NCBI RefSeq assembly: GCF_000014145.1
Contig: NC_008255.1
Location: 1,179,501-1,243,500, forward strand
Source: Cytophaga hutchinsonii ATCC 33406
GTDB lineage: Bacteria > Bacteroidota > Bacteroidia > Cytophagales > Cytophagaceae
Direction: 5' to 3'
Length of the DNA stretch: 64,000 bases
Positions 45,179 through 53,515 of the stretch are shown here, piece after piece. The notes below the pieces were generated by a model, which was not told the DNA's origin, did no database searches, and was given only the letters and a program-made list of their open reading frames with translations. Positions within the stretch are counted from its first letter, which is position 1. Every line of letters begins with the position of its first letter. The translations under genes and the position numbers were made by a program.

Positions 45179-46081
45179 ATGAAGCCAGCTGCGCATTATG
45201 ATATAGCCCAATTGGAGCGATTGGTAGGAGTGAAGGCTCATACTCTTAGAAAATGGGAGGAACGGTATCAGCTGATTTCACCTGAACGCAGTGCCGGTAA
45301 TATCCGCTTTTACAATGATGCACAAGTAATCCAACTTCTAAATATCACGCTGTTACTTTCCGAAGGTTTCAAAATATCGCAGATTGCAGCGATGTCTTCT
45401 GCAACTATCCGGAAACATGTACAAAACATTCAACAACATTCTCCTGAAAGCAATTCCGGCAAACATACAGCCAGCCTGCATCAATTGCTTTCAGCCACAC
45501 TTACATTTGATGAGTTGCTTTTTGAAAAAACGGTTGACCTGGCGGTAAAGCAGCTTGGAATGCTCCGGACTGTGAGGGAACTTTTTTATCCATTTTTTTA
45601 CAAGATCGGATGGATGTGGCTATCCGACGAGGTAAGTCCGGCACAGGAACATTTTGCCAGCAACATCATTCGTCGGAAGTTGATTGTTGCCAGTGATACG
45701 TTGCCGCGCCCTAAAAAAAAGAAGACTTTTATATTGTTTTTGCCGCCCGGCGAATGGCATGAAATCAGTCTGCTGCTGGCAGACTATCTGGTACGCCTTA
45801 AAGGCTTTAAAAGTATTTATCTTGGGCAGAATGTGCCTTTGCAAAATATGACAAAAGTAATAGAGACCACTTCACCTGACTTCGTCCTAACACTTTTTTT
45901 ATCGCGTCAGAATGAGCAGACAGCTCCAGATGCGATCAGGCATCTGGCGAAGACATATAAAAAACCGAAGTTTCTTGTAAGCAGTCCTTATATGACAAAA
46001 GACTTAGCCGGAGAACCTAAAAACATTAAAATTCTACATTCTTCTGAAGACTTCGAGAAGTTATTGGAAAAGCTTACATAG
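45179..46081 (+). CDS. MerR-type cobalamin-binding photoreceptor regulator (CarH/LitR-like)
   Basis: 300 residues. MerR helix-turn-helix at about 8-75 (LERLVGVKAHTLRKWEERYQL, NIRFYND). A helical cobalamin-capping domain at about 100-175 has the Wx9EH motif (Trp147, Glu157, His158). A Rossmann B12-binding domain has PPGEWHEIS, where His194 would be the lower axial ligand. The canonical ExHxxG reads ExHxxS (Ser197). CarH/LitR proteins repress as AdoCbl-bound tetramers in the dark and release DNA on illumination. Follows folE by 72 bp; probably autoregulated through the palindrome. Confidence 0.9.
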   Translation: MKPAAHYDIAQLERLVGVKAHTLRKWEERYQLISPERSAGNIRFYNDAQVIQLLNITLLLSEGFKISQIAAMSSATIRKHVQNIQQHSPESNSGKHTASLHQLLSATLTFDELLFEKTVDLAVKQLGMLRTVRELFYPFFYKIGWMWLSDEVSPAQEHFASNIIRRKLIVASDTLPRPKKKKTFILFLPPGEWHEISLLLADYLVRLKGFKSIYLGQNVPLQNMTKVIETTSPDFVLTLFLSRQNEQTAPDAIRHLAKTYKKPKFLVSSPYMTKDLAGEPKNIKILHSSEDFEKLLEKLT

Positions 46082-46254
46082 GCTTGAGTATACTCTTACT
46101 TTACAGGTATGACTTGATCACTCAATCGAAAATCCGGAAAAGTTTATGAAGATAATATATTTTATTCTCCATGAATTCACGTCCATTTTTTTAGTGCTGC
46201 TTTAATTTTATTAAACGATCGAACAGATATTTTTTGCTCTGTTTCTAACACTCC

Positions 46255-46495
46255 GCAGTTTGTGGCACACAGACCACGGTGAGAAATCGAAGCTCACGCA
46301 TGCGTATAGGAGAAGTTTATTTCTGGACAAGTACAATCTGCTAAAAGAGCAGAACAATAAAAATGATTAAACTAAATAGAGTAGTAAATGTTCTGTGTGT
46401 CACAGAACAAGGTGTGGAGAACAATAAAAATGATTAACTATATAGAGTAGTGAATGTTCTGTGTGCCTCAGATCACGGTGAGAAAAGGCTTGTTG
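46255..46495. mobile_element. Second composite repeat with REP-transposase remnant
   Basis: The segment 46288-46379 repeats 31114-31207 nearly exactly, including the truncated transposase frame (46288-46344, same TAA). Copies of the GTGTGCCACAGACCACGGTG-type unit occur near 46258, 46388 and 46449, and a 67-bp tandem repeat (period 46352 to 46419) duplicates the segment that starts GAACAATAAAAATG. Confidence 0.6.
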
Positions 46496-46503
46496 TTTAA
46501 CTG

Positions 46504-47121
46504 TTACTGACTCAATCTGGAAAATACATATAAACATTCAGTAGCAATCTCCTTGATGCTTTCTAAATACCTATCATCCAGATCATCTGTTGAATCAGAA
46601 GGTTTAAACTCATTATAAAGGGTAGAAACCCACACCTCAGCTCCATCGATATGTGTAAGGGCAGCCTCTGCCTCTCTGCACATCATAATAACACAAAAGC
46701 CCTGTGCCGGATTTTCGTTGGCATCATACTTCTTTGAAAAACAGGTAATATGTATATCGGAATCGCCAAACTGTATTGTATATAAAGGGTTAGGAGTATT
46801 GTCTGTCTGTTTTACGATAAACCCGATCGTTTCAATGATCCGGATAGAACCTAAATCAAAGACAGTAGCTTGTATGCCTCCCGAATATGTTTTTACGTGA
46901 GGAAATCCATAATACGTTGCTGCTACACTGCCCCAGATCTGTCCAAAATGACTCATTCTGAAATTACGCATACAGATATACAGCAGTTCAGGAGTGTGGT
47001 TTGCATCTGATTTTTTCTTTACATAAGAAATTATCTGATGCAAGGCACGCTTCCGTTCTTCCGGAATCGTGTCAAAACCTTTTATTGCCTCTAAAATATA
47101 ACGTTGTATGATAGGTAACAT
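46504..47121 (-). CDS. LMW phosphatase/arsenate reductase-like protein, P-loop Arg lost
   Basis: 205 residues resembling the long LMW protein-tyrosine-phosphatase family of Bacteroidota (usually LxFICTHNSRRSHLGQIW). Here the loop reads YICMRNFRMSHFGQIW: Cys50 is kept but the CX5R arginine is Met56. Later family blocks are conserved (HVKTYSGGIQATVF, FSKKYDANENPAQGF, IMMCREAEAA, YLYVFSRLS-like end). Without Arg56 phosphate binding should fail, so it may be a pseudo-enzyme. No arsenic-resistance genes are nearby. Confidence 0.75.
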   Translation of the reverse strand: MLPIIQRYILEAIKGFDTIPEERKRALHQIISYVKKKSDANHTPELLYICMRNFRMSHFGQIWGSVAATYYGFPHVKTYSGGIQATVFDLGSIRIIETIGFIVKQTDNTPNPLYTIQFGDSDIHITCFSKKYDANENPAQGFCVIMMCREAEAALTHIDGAEVWVSTLYNEFKPSDSTDDLDDRYLESIKEIATECLYVFSRLSQ

Positions 47122-47280
47122 GGTGTGTTCAATTTTACAGTATAATAAATTGACACGAGTTGAATGGGTTAAATATATATACGCGCAGAGTTATTTGAAT
47201 AACGTTGACGATTAATAGCAAACCGGTCAGTAAATCAGCGGATACATATAGTATAGATAACTGTTTAACGTATGTATACG

Positions 47281-47862
47281 TTATTTTAATTTTTGATTCT
47301 CAATTAACTGTTCTAATGCGATCCGTTTTTTCTTTTTCAGAGACTTGAAAAAGACGGGCGAGAGCCCCGTTATTTTTTTAAACTGATTGGAGAAATGAGG
47401 AAGGCTGCTGTAGTGTAGTTTAAACGCAATTTCTTTTAAGCTCATTTCATTATAAATGATCAGCTCTTTGGCCCGCTCAATTTTATGAACAATAATAAAT
47501 TGTTGCAGAGTAGTGCCTGTGACTTCAGAAAATAAATTAGATAGGTACGTATAATCACATTCCAGTTTAGTACTGAGGTATTCGGAGAATTTTACTTCGG
47601 GCAATTCATCTGAGTAATGGATGGTATTAATTATTGCCGCTTTAACCTTTTCTATCTGAATGGATTTTTTATCTTCCATCAATTCGTGCCCGTTTTTTTT
47701 AAGGACACTTCTGATCTTATCGAACTGACGCAGCGATATTTTTTGCTTTACTTCCAGTTCTCCTAATTCTATGCGCGATATTTTAATGCCGAGTTTATTG
47801 AATTCATTCTTTACCATGAGTTTGCAGCAATTGCTCACCATGTATTTTATGTACAACTTCAT
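47281..47862 (-). CDS. AraC-family transcriptional regulator
   Basis: 193 residues. The C-terminal two-helix-turn-helix domain (about 85-185) contains YLSTKLECDYTYLSNLFSEVTGTTLQQFI and LKEIAFKLHYSSLPHFSNQFKKITGLSP, the AraC signature. The N-terminal about 80 residues (MKLYIKYMVSNCCKLMVKNEF) are a short domain shared by a Bacteroidota subgroup; no classic sugar cupin. Downstream of nothing obvious; targets unknown. Confidence 0.88.
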   Translation of the reverse strand: MKLYIKYMVSNCCKLMVKNEFNKLGIKISRIELGELEVKQKISLRQFDKIRSVLKKNGHELMEDKKSIQIEKVKAAIINTIHYSDELPEVKFSEYLSTKLECDYTYLSNLFSEVTGTTLQQFIIVHKIERAKELIIYNEMSLKEIAFKLHYSSLPHFSNQFKKITGLSPVFFKSLKKKKRIALEQLIENQKLK

Positions 47863-48273
47863 TTGTAGATATACTGTTTATCTGAGACAAAGATGAAGAC
47901 AATGCAACTAAAAAAGTTACACATTAAATATTATTAGTTACACAATCTTTGAAAGCAGGATGAAAATTTTTAAACCCGTTAAATATACATGGCGGTCTGT
48001 AATCCCGTCAGATCGCGCTGAATGAAGGATTGTGCAAAATAAAGACAGGCATTTTTGAAGTGAAACGTATGAAATCACGAACAGTGCAGCGAAGCGCCGG
48101 ATATTTTTTTGAGGCATTATTTTTAATATCATTGCGCAAAATTTACAGCAACACCGCATTGAAACAAATCTGCAGATGACTAAAACATCCTTTGGTCACG
48201 CACAAATCTGTTGGCTGTTGCATAAATAACAGTAAAGAGAAGTACATACCTGGATTCAAGTAATTAATAATGT
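47863..48273. other. Intergenic region upstream of the desaturase
   Basis: 411 bp between divergent araC-type and desaturase genes. A 73-codon minus-strand frame (47938-48159) has a composition unlike neighbours (Cys-rich MRCCCKFCAM) and no support. Presumably promoters; nothing else seen. Confidence 0.5.
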
Positions 48274-49332
48274 ATGGCGTTTATTGATGTAGTATTGCAG
48301 CGCCCTTCCTACGGATGGATGGATGAAAACGGAAATCTTGTAAAGCCTGCGGGCAAGCAATTGTTTGCAGAGTTCTGTTCAAGGATTAATATTTTTAAAT
48401 CACGTAAGAACTGGATAGCATTGGCAGGATGGTTTTGGGTACTATGTTTATTGCCTTTTCTGTTTTTGTTTTTGTTTACCTATTTTAATTGGAAGCTGTT
48501 GTTCATTTGTATCTTCTACAGCATGGTAGTAATGGGTACCCACGGCACTATCTGGTACCATCGGTACGGTACACACCGTGCTTTTATTTTTCGCAACGCA
48601 TTCTGGCGTTTCATTACCCAAAACCTGGTAGTTAAATTAATTCCGGAAGAGATTTACATTGTATCGCATCATGTACATCATTCTAAGTCGGATCAGCCCG
48701 GAGATCCGTACAATGCTTCCGCCGGGTTTTTATATTGTTTTTTAGCCGATACAAACCATCAGCCCATTGCAAAAGATCTGGATGAAAAAAACTATGCACG
48801 TGCAGCGGTACTTGTAAAACATACAGGCATAAAAATCAATTCGTATGAACAATATCAGAAATGGGGTTCAATTGCCGATCCGGGCCGCACGGCAGCGCTC
48901 TGGATCGCAAACTGGGTTTGCTGGTATGGTATATTTTATCTCATTGGAGGGCATGCACTTGCCTGTGCACTTTTTAGCGGCGCACTGATATGGGTAATAG
49001 GCGTTCGTACATTTAACTATAATGGCCACGGCAAAGGTACGGAAAGTCATAGGGATGGATTGGATTTTAATCGTAAAGACTTGTCTGTAAACCAATATCG
49101 CCCGGGCTTACTTGCTGGTGAGTGGCATAACAATCATCATATGTATCCGGGAAGTGCCCGCTCAGGTTTTTTACCGTATCAGATAGACTTTGCCTGGTAC
49201 TACATTTATGTATTGTATAAGATAGGGGCAGTATCATCCTACCATGATTCTAAAAAACAGTTTTATGAAAACTACTATGTACCATATAAGAATGCCAGTA
49301 AAAAAGAATCAGTAAAGGATTTCGTTGACTGA
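48274..49332 (+). CDS. Acyl-CoA desaturase (membrane fatty-acid desaturase)
   Basis: 352 residues. The three histidine boxes of the SCD/delta-9 type are present: HRYGTH (about 96-101), HHVHH (about 132-136) and HNNHH (about 287-291), plus FNYNGHGKG. Hydrophobic segments lie at about 50-75, 80-92 and 210-245. It introduces a double bond in membrane acyl chains using a di-iron centre and O2. The ATG start follows an AT-rich promoter region. Possibly temperature-regulated; nothing in the sequence proves it. Confidence 0.9.
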   Translation: MAFIDVVLQRPSYGWMDENGNLVKPAGKQLFAEFCSRINIFKSRKNWIALAGWFWVLCLLPFLFLFLFTYFNWKLLFICIFYSMVVMGTHGTIWYHRYGTHRAFIFRNAFWRFITQNLVVKLIPEEIYIVSHHVHHSKSDQPGDPYNASAGFLYCFLADTNHQPIAKDLDEKNYARAAVLVKHTGIKINSYEQYQKWGSIADPGRTAALWIANWVCWYGIFYLIGGHALACALFSGALIWVIGVRTFNYNGHGKGTESHRDGLDFNRKDLSVNQYRPGLLAGEWHNNHHMYPGSARSGFLPYQIDFAWYYIYVLYKIGAVSSYHDSKKQFYENYYVPYKNASKKESVKDFVD

Positions 49333-49695
49333 TACATTACTGTGCGGGCTCATGAATGCAACCTGTTGAATGCTATCTGGAAATATATATATATTATTTT
49401 TGCTTAAAAGAAGAACGGCTTTGTGGAGTTTGATAAACATATTTTCAAATTGAAGAAGAGCAGACAAGACACAATGATGAAAATAAGTTTAAATAAATAG
49501 CTTATTTATCGCGTAGCGATTTTGATACCTTGAGATATTCATCCTGTTAACCTACTTAAATTTTTAAAGGTTTGGAAAATCAGTATGTTTGGATAAATAA
49601 GTTCAAAACCAGGTTCCTCCAGTCTACTGTATTAAAAAGCCCTTCCAAACCGGAAGGGCTTTTTGTTTATAAAAATCAGGACAACCGGAATCTGT
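49333..49695. other. Intergenic region with tRNA-3'-like tag and terminator
   Basis: AT-rich DNA. Near 49600 is a 28-base segment, TTCAAAACCAGG then TTCCTCCAGTCTAC, similar to 31385-31411; both precede a terminator hairpin. No full tRNA can be folded. Otherwise nothing seen. Confidence 0.4.
49634..49664. terminator. Hairpin terminator before the P-type ATPase gene end
   Basis: AAAAAGCCCTTCC pairs with GGAAGGGCTTTTT across AAACC. It serves the minus-strand ATPase gene and probably read-through from the plus strand. Confidence 0.85.
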
Positions 49696-51699
49696 TTAGA
49701 GTTTTATTTTTTGAATGCGCACCGCGTTTAAAATGGCCAGCAGTGCCACGCCAACATCCGCAAAGACAGCTTCCCAAAGCGTAGCCAAACCGCCCGCACC
49801 AAGTATCAGAACAACTACTTTAACTGCGAAAGCAAGCGTTATATTTTGCCAGACAATTTTCTTTGTAAGCTTTCCGATTCTGATGGCCGAGAATATTTTG
49901 TAAGGCTGGTCGTTTTGAATCACAATATCCGCTGTTTCAATGGTGGCGTCCGATCCTAAACCGCCCATGGCTATGCCTGCATCAGCCAGGGCTACAACCG
50001 GCGCATCGTTTACCCCATCACCCACAAATGCTATTTTCCTGCCTTCGTTTCTTAGCGCCTGTACTTTTTCTACTTTTCCTTCGGGCAGCAGATCGCCATA
50101 CGCAGCATCAATGCCTAATGTCTTTGCCACAGCATCAACTACTGCCTGTTTATCACCTGAAAGCATTACTGTTTTAATACCTAGTCCATGCAACGCGTTA
50201 ATAGCATCTAACGCATCTGCTTTAATTTCATCCGCAATGGTTATATAACCGGCATACTTCCCATCTACAGCCGTTACAACGATGGTATCCGTGATGTTCC
50301 TGATCTTTTCATCGAATGCAATAGTAAACTTACTCAGCAATTTAAGATTTCCTGCTAAGACTTGTTTTCCTTCAACTGTACCTTTCAATCCATGGCCGGC
50401 AATTTCCTCTACGTTTTCAGCATGGGGTAATTCCTTCATAGCAGCATAATCCACTACAGCTTTGGCAATGGGGTGGGTGGAATGTGTTTCCAGTGCAGCG
50501 GTCAACCGTAAAAGAGTATCTTTTTCAATGTTACTCGGCTCTACGTATTGAACCTTGAAAACACCTTTTGTCAGCGTACCTGTCTTATCCATAACAACGG
50601 TATCAATTCCGGTCATTACGTCCAGATAGTTAGAGCCTTTAAATAAGATCCCGTTTCTGGAAGCCAGGCCAATGCCACCGAAATAACCCAATGGAATAGA
50701 TACCACTAATGCGCACGGGCAGGATATAACAAGGAATACCAGGGCGCGGTACAGCCAGTCATTAAAAACATACTGCTCCACAAAGAAGTAGGGTACTGCC
50801 GTAATGGCAATAGCCAGGAATACCATTACAGGTGTATACCTGCGCGCGAATCTTGAAATGAACAATTGTGTCTTTGCTTTCTTTGCAGTGGCATCCTGTA
50901 CAAGTTCCAGGATCTTCGATAACTTACTGTCTTTGAAAAGAGCAGTTACTTTTACTTCTGTCAAAGTGTTTAAATTGATCATTCCTGCTAATACAGGTTC
51001 GCCCTTGTACTTATTGTCGGGCTTGCTCTCGCCTGTAAGTGCTGCCGTATTAAAAGAAGCTTTTTCGGAGAGCAAATCTCCGTCCAAGGCTATTTTTTCG
51101 CCCGGTTTTATCTGAATGGTTTCACCAAGACTTACTTCAGAAGGGTTTACTTTTTCTGGCTTGCCATTACGCAGCACGCTTACTTCGTCCGGCCGTATAT
51201 CAAGCAACGCTTTGATGGAGCGCTTGGCTCTTTGTACCGCAGCATCCTGGAACAATTCACCGATCTGGTAAAACAGCATGACGGCTACACCCTCCGGATA
51301 TTCTTTTATGTAGAATGCACCAAGCGTAGCGATGCTCATCAGCATAAACTCATTGAAGAAGTCCCGTCGAAAAACAGAACGATAGGCTTTTTTCAGCACC
51401 GGCCCACCGATAAGCAGATAGGGGATAAGGTAATAAGCGAATCTGAAATATTCCTGGAAGAAATCCAATCTGTGAAAGTTAGTTACCTGATAATCGGCGA
51501 TAATTCCTGCAATTAATAATAGAAAAGATGCGATAGCTGGAAGATAATTCATCCAGCTTTGATGCTCCGAATCTTCAGCGTTTACCGCATCATGGTCGTG
51601 CCCGTCATCTTCATCATGTGCATGTTGATCGGCAGCTTGCCCGGCTGTTTTTTTATTCGTTGAAACATCCGCATGATTCGTATAAGGATCTTTATTCAT
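49696..51699 (-). CDS. Zn/Cd/Pb-transporting P1B-type ATPase
   Basis: 667 residues. A His/Asp-rich N-terminus (HAHDEDDGHDHD) replaces the usual CxxC metal-binding domain. Motifs: TGES, SCPCALVVSIPLG (metal-site CPC in helix 6), DKTGTLTKG with phospho-Asp, THPIAKAVVD, and GDGVNDAPVVA. The last helix has FADVGVALLAILNAVR, whose Asp marks the P1B-2 (Zn2+/Cd2+/Pb2+) subgroup. It exports soft metals across the inner membrane. A DUF6660-like gene precedes it on the same strand, fitting a metal-resistance unit. Confidence 0.93.
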   Translation of the reverse strand: MNKDPYTNHADVSTNKKTAGQAADQHAHDEDDGHDHDAVNAEDSEHQSWMNYLPAIASFLLLIAGIIADYQVTNFHRLDFFQEYFRFAYYLIPYLLIGGPVLKKAYRSVFRRDFFNEFMLMSIATLGAFYIKEYPEGVAVMLFYQIGELFQDAAVQRAKRSIKALLDIRPDEVSVLRNGKPEKVNPSEVSLGETIQIKPGEKIALDGDLLSEKASFNTAALTGESKPDNKYKGEPVLAGMINLNTLTEVKVTALFKDSKLSKILELVQDATAKKAKTQLFISRFARRYTPVMVFLAIAITAVPYFFVEQYVFNDWLYRALVFLVISCPCALVVSIPLGYFGGIGLASRNGILFKGSNYLDVMTGIDTVVMDKTGTLTKGVFKVQYVEPSNIEKDTLLRLTAALETHSTHPIAKAVVDYAAMKELPHAENVEEIAGHGLKGTVEGKQVLAGNLKLLSKFTIAFDEKIRNITDTIVVTAVDGKYAGYITIADEIKADALDAINALHGLGIKTVMLSGDKQAVVDAVAKTLGIDAAYGDLLPEGKVEKVQALRNEGRKIAFVGDGVNDAPVVALADAGIAMGGLGSDATIETADIVIQNDQPYKIFSAIRIGKLTKKIVWQNITLAFAVKVVVLILGAGGLATLWEAVFADVGVALLAILNAVRIQKIKL

Positions 51700-51917
51700 A
51701 GGTATATTATAATAAGGTTAATATTTTTGCCATGGATCATGCATTGCGTAACGCATAAAATTGTCTGCACGTTGGCTGCCTGTATTTTTAGAAAAAGAAT
51801 TACTGGAGCAGGCAATACATGGGAATAAAGTGACTATGCGATGATAGCACATAGCTATTGGTTAATTAAACAGATGCATGCATGGCAATTCTCAAATGGA
51901 ATGCTGCTCCTGAATAG

Positions 51918-52217
51918 CTAAGAATGTAATTTGGGCGGTTGCCAGAAGGAATAAAAATAAGCAGAAATAAAAACCGATTGATATAAAGAAACTGGCCATG
52001 GTGTTCTGATGTCGTGAAATTCAGCAGGTATGTGTATACCTGCTGATACCGTACTCACACTTGCGCAGCCTGTACAAAAAGGTGTGCAGATAATATGCTT
52101 TTCCTGCTCAGAAGACATTTCAACAGGCTCTTTACAGCAATGATCCGTATCCGAACATGGAACGATGGAAAGCGCCAGTACAAACAGGGAAAATAAAAGA
52201 GTAAAGAAACGAACCAT
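51918..52217 (-). CDS. Small Cys-rich exported protein, DUF6660-like
   Basis: 99 residues with a signal peptide (about 1-20), then Cys-rich motifs CSDTDHCC and CTPFCTGCAS, and a C-terminal hydrophobic segment ending SFWQPPKLHS. This matches small proteins found upstream of metal efflux genes in Bacteroidota (DUF6660). It may bind or sense metal in the periplasm. It precedes the P-type ATPase gene by 218 bp, probably with its own promoter. Confidence 0.75.
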   Translation of the reverse strand: MVRFFTLLFSLFVLALSIVPCSDTDHCCKEPVEMSSEQEKHIICTPFCTGCASVSTVSAGIHIPAEFHDIRTPWPVSLYQSVFISAYFYSFWQPPKLHS

Positions 52218-52276
52218 ACATTAAAGATATAAAATGTGTTGTAATCAGACAAGCCGGTTGACACGATAGAACAGCT

Positions 52277-52367
52277 TGCTGGCTGGCGCAGACACTACTG
52301 GTCAATGACTCCCGAGAAACCTCAGCTGTAAACGGGGCAAAAGCAATCAGCTAAGCACCAGCCAGGG
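52277..52367. repeat. Diverged REP-like element (family A)
   Basis: CTGGCTGGCGC near the left end and GCACCAGCCAG at the right are inverted arms; the interior (ACTCCCGAGAAACCTCAGCTG) aligns with the family A core at 38971. Sequence divergence is high. Confidence 0.55.
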
Positions 52368-52398
52368 TAGAGTCTTCAGCCTTCCACATCAGGCTTCA

Positions 52399-53046
52399 TT
52401 ACTTACCACTATCTTTTGTTATCTCCGGGTCAATAACTGCTGCGTTGAAAGATTCGTTTAAACGCTTGTATAGGGGAGTGGGTTCAACGGTAACCATTAC
52501 TTCAAGCGTTGGCCCAACGATCAGTTTCAGTAAATGTCCGCCTTTCACGGAGCCATCTTTCAACGATGCGCTGACATGCGTATGGGCAACGGGTTTGCCA
52601 TTATACCAGGCAATGTCTCCGGTGAAAGAGGTTATTTCAACCGTATCCAGCGGAATCACTAAAAACTCTTTACGGTGATAATCAAACCAGCCCGCTTCTA
52701 CATGGAGCGCATCGCCAATGCCCTGGTAGTGTCCGCTTTTTACTTTGTAGGTGTGTGCAAATTCCGTTAGTCCGGATACGACCTCATCGCCGGTTGAAAA
52801 AATAACCGCGTATGTTTTTACATCACCCGCAGTGCTGAGTAATTTAACCTTCATGCCCGGTGCGTTTCCTGTGTCAGGAGATGCGGTGGCAGAACGGTAT
52901 TCCGGAGCGCGCGCGTGAGGGGATTGTTTCAAACCTGTACTGTCTTTCGTTGAAGGGTTGGATGGTGCATCAGCGGGCAGCTGACAGCTCTGGAAAAAAG
53001 CCAGCCCAAGCAACAGCATAAAAAGGGTTGATGTACATGTTCTCAT
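52399..53046 (-). CDS. Exported PPC/DUF296-domain lipoprotein
   Basis: 215 residues. Lipobox FQSC (Cys21), a disordered Ser/Pro/Thr linker (about 22-65), then a DUF296/PPC domain (about 66-200): YAVIFSTGDEVVSGLTEFA, SGHYQGIGDALHVEAGWFDY, THVSASLKDGSVKGGHLLKLIVGPTLEVMVT. The His triad HTH...GGH is kept. The PPC fold is usually cytosolic (plant AT-hook partners and bacterial single-domain proteins), so a lipid-anchored version is unusual. Function unknown. Confidence 0.85.
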   Translation of the reverse strand: MRTCTSTLFMLLLGLAFFQSCQLPADAPSNPSTKDSTGLKQSPHARAPEYRSATASPDTGNAPGMKVKLLSTAGDVKTYAVIFSTGDEVVSGLTEFAHTYKVKSGHYQGIGDALHVEAGWFDYHRKEFLVIPLDTVEITSFTGDIAWYNGKPVAHTHVSASLKDGSVKGGHLLKLIVGPTLEVMVTVEPTPLYKRLNESFNAAVIDPEITKDSGK

Positions 53047-53515
53047 AGGAAATGATGGTTTATAGCAATATGGTTGTAGTCAGACTAGTAACCACAGGTA
53101 AATGGCCTGTTCTATAAGTTAGTCAATTGTCTTTTTTTAATAAAGGATTCTTTATATTTTTTATTTACAGCTGGCATAAATTCGCTTGTGCCCCATACTG
53201 TCACAGGCCATGTGCTCTGCTGCTACACAACTGGTTGGTGACGTCCGGGAGGCTTCAGGTGTGAGCGGAATATCGTATCGGGCTAAACACCAACCAGTGC
53301 GCAGACCATGGAGAGGGTGTGCCACAGACCATGGATGAGATGAGACCATGGATGAGCGTTTTTCCCCTTCTGCCTTCCGCTTCATACTGATTTTTTGTAA
53401 TACGAATGCTATTTTATATCTTGAATGGTATTTATTCCATTGCGTTAAATTAGCAACGATTCCCTGATTGAAGCTCGTTAAACTTTTCAATATAATTTTG
53501 TCTGAATAAAGAAGT
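53047..53515. other. Repeat-bearing intergenic region
   Basis: Contains a family A REP-like copy (53231-53297: CTGGTTGGTG ... CACCAACCAG) and degraded copies of the GTGTGCCACAGACCATGG-type unit (53308-53355). No gene is seen; promoter of the histidine kinase presumably near 53460-53510. Confidence 0.6.

Noticed and set aside
46504-47121. Active arsenate reductase (ArsC)
   Set aside because: The essential P-loop arginine is Met and no ars genes adjoin.
47938-48159. 73-codon minus-strand frame in the araC/desaturase gap
   Set aside because: Odd Cys-rich composition, no homology or ribosome-binding context, overlaps likely promoters.
49590-49630. A tRNA gene before the terminator
   Set aside because: Only a T-arm-like 3' segment is visible; no acceptor, D-arm or anticodon stem can be folded.
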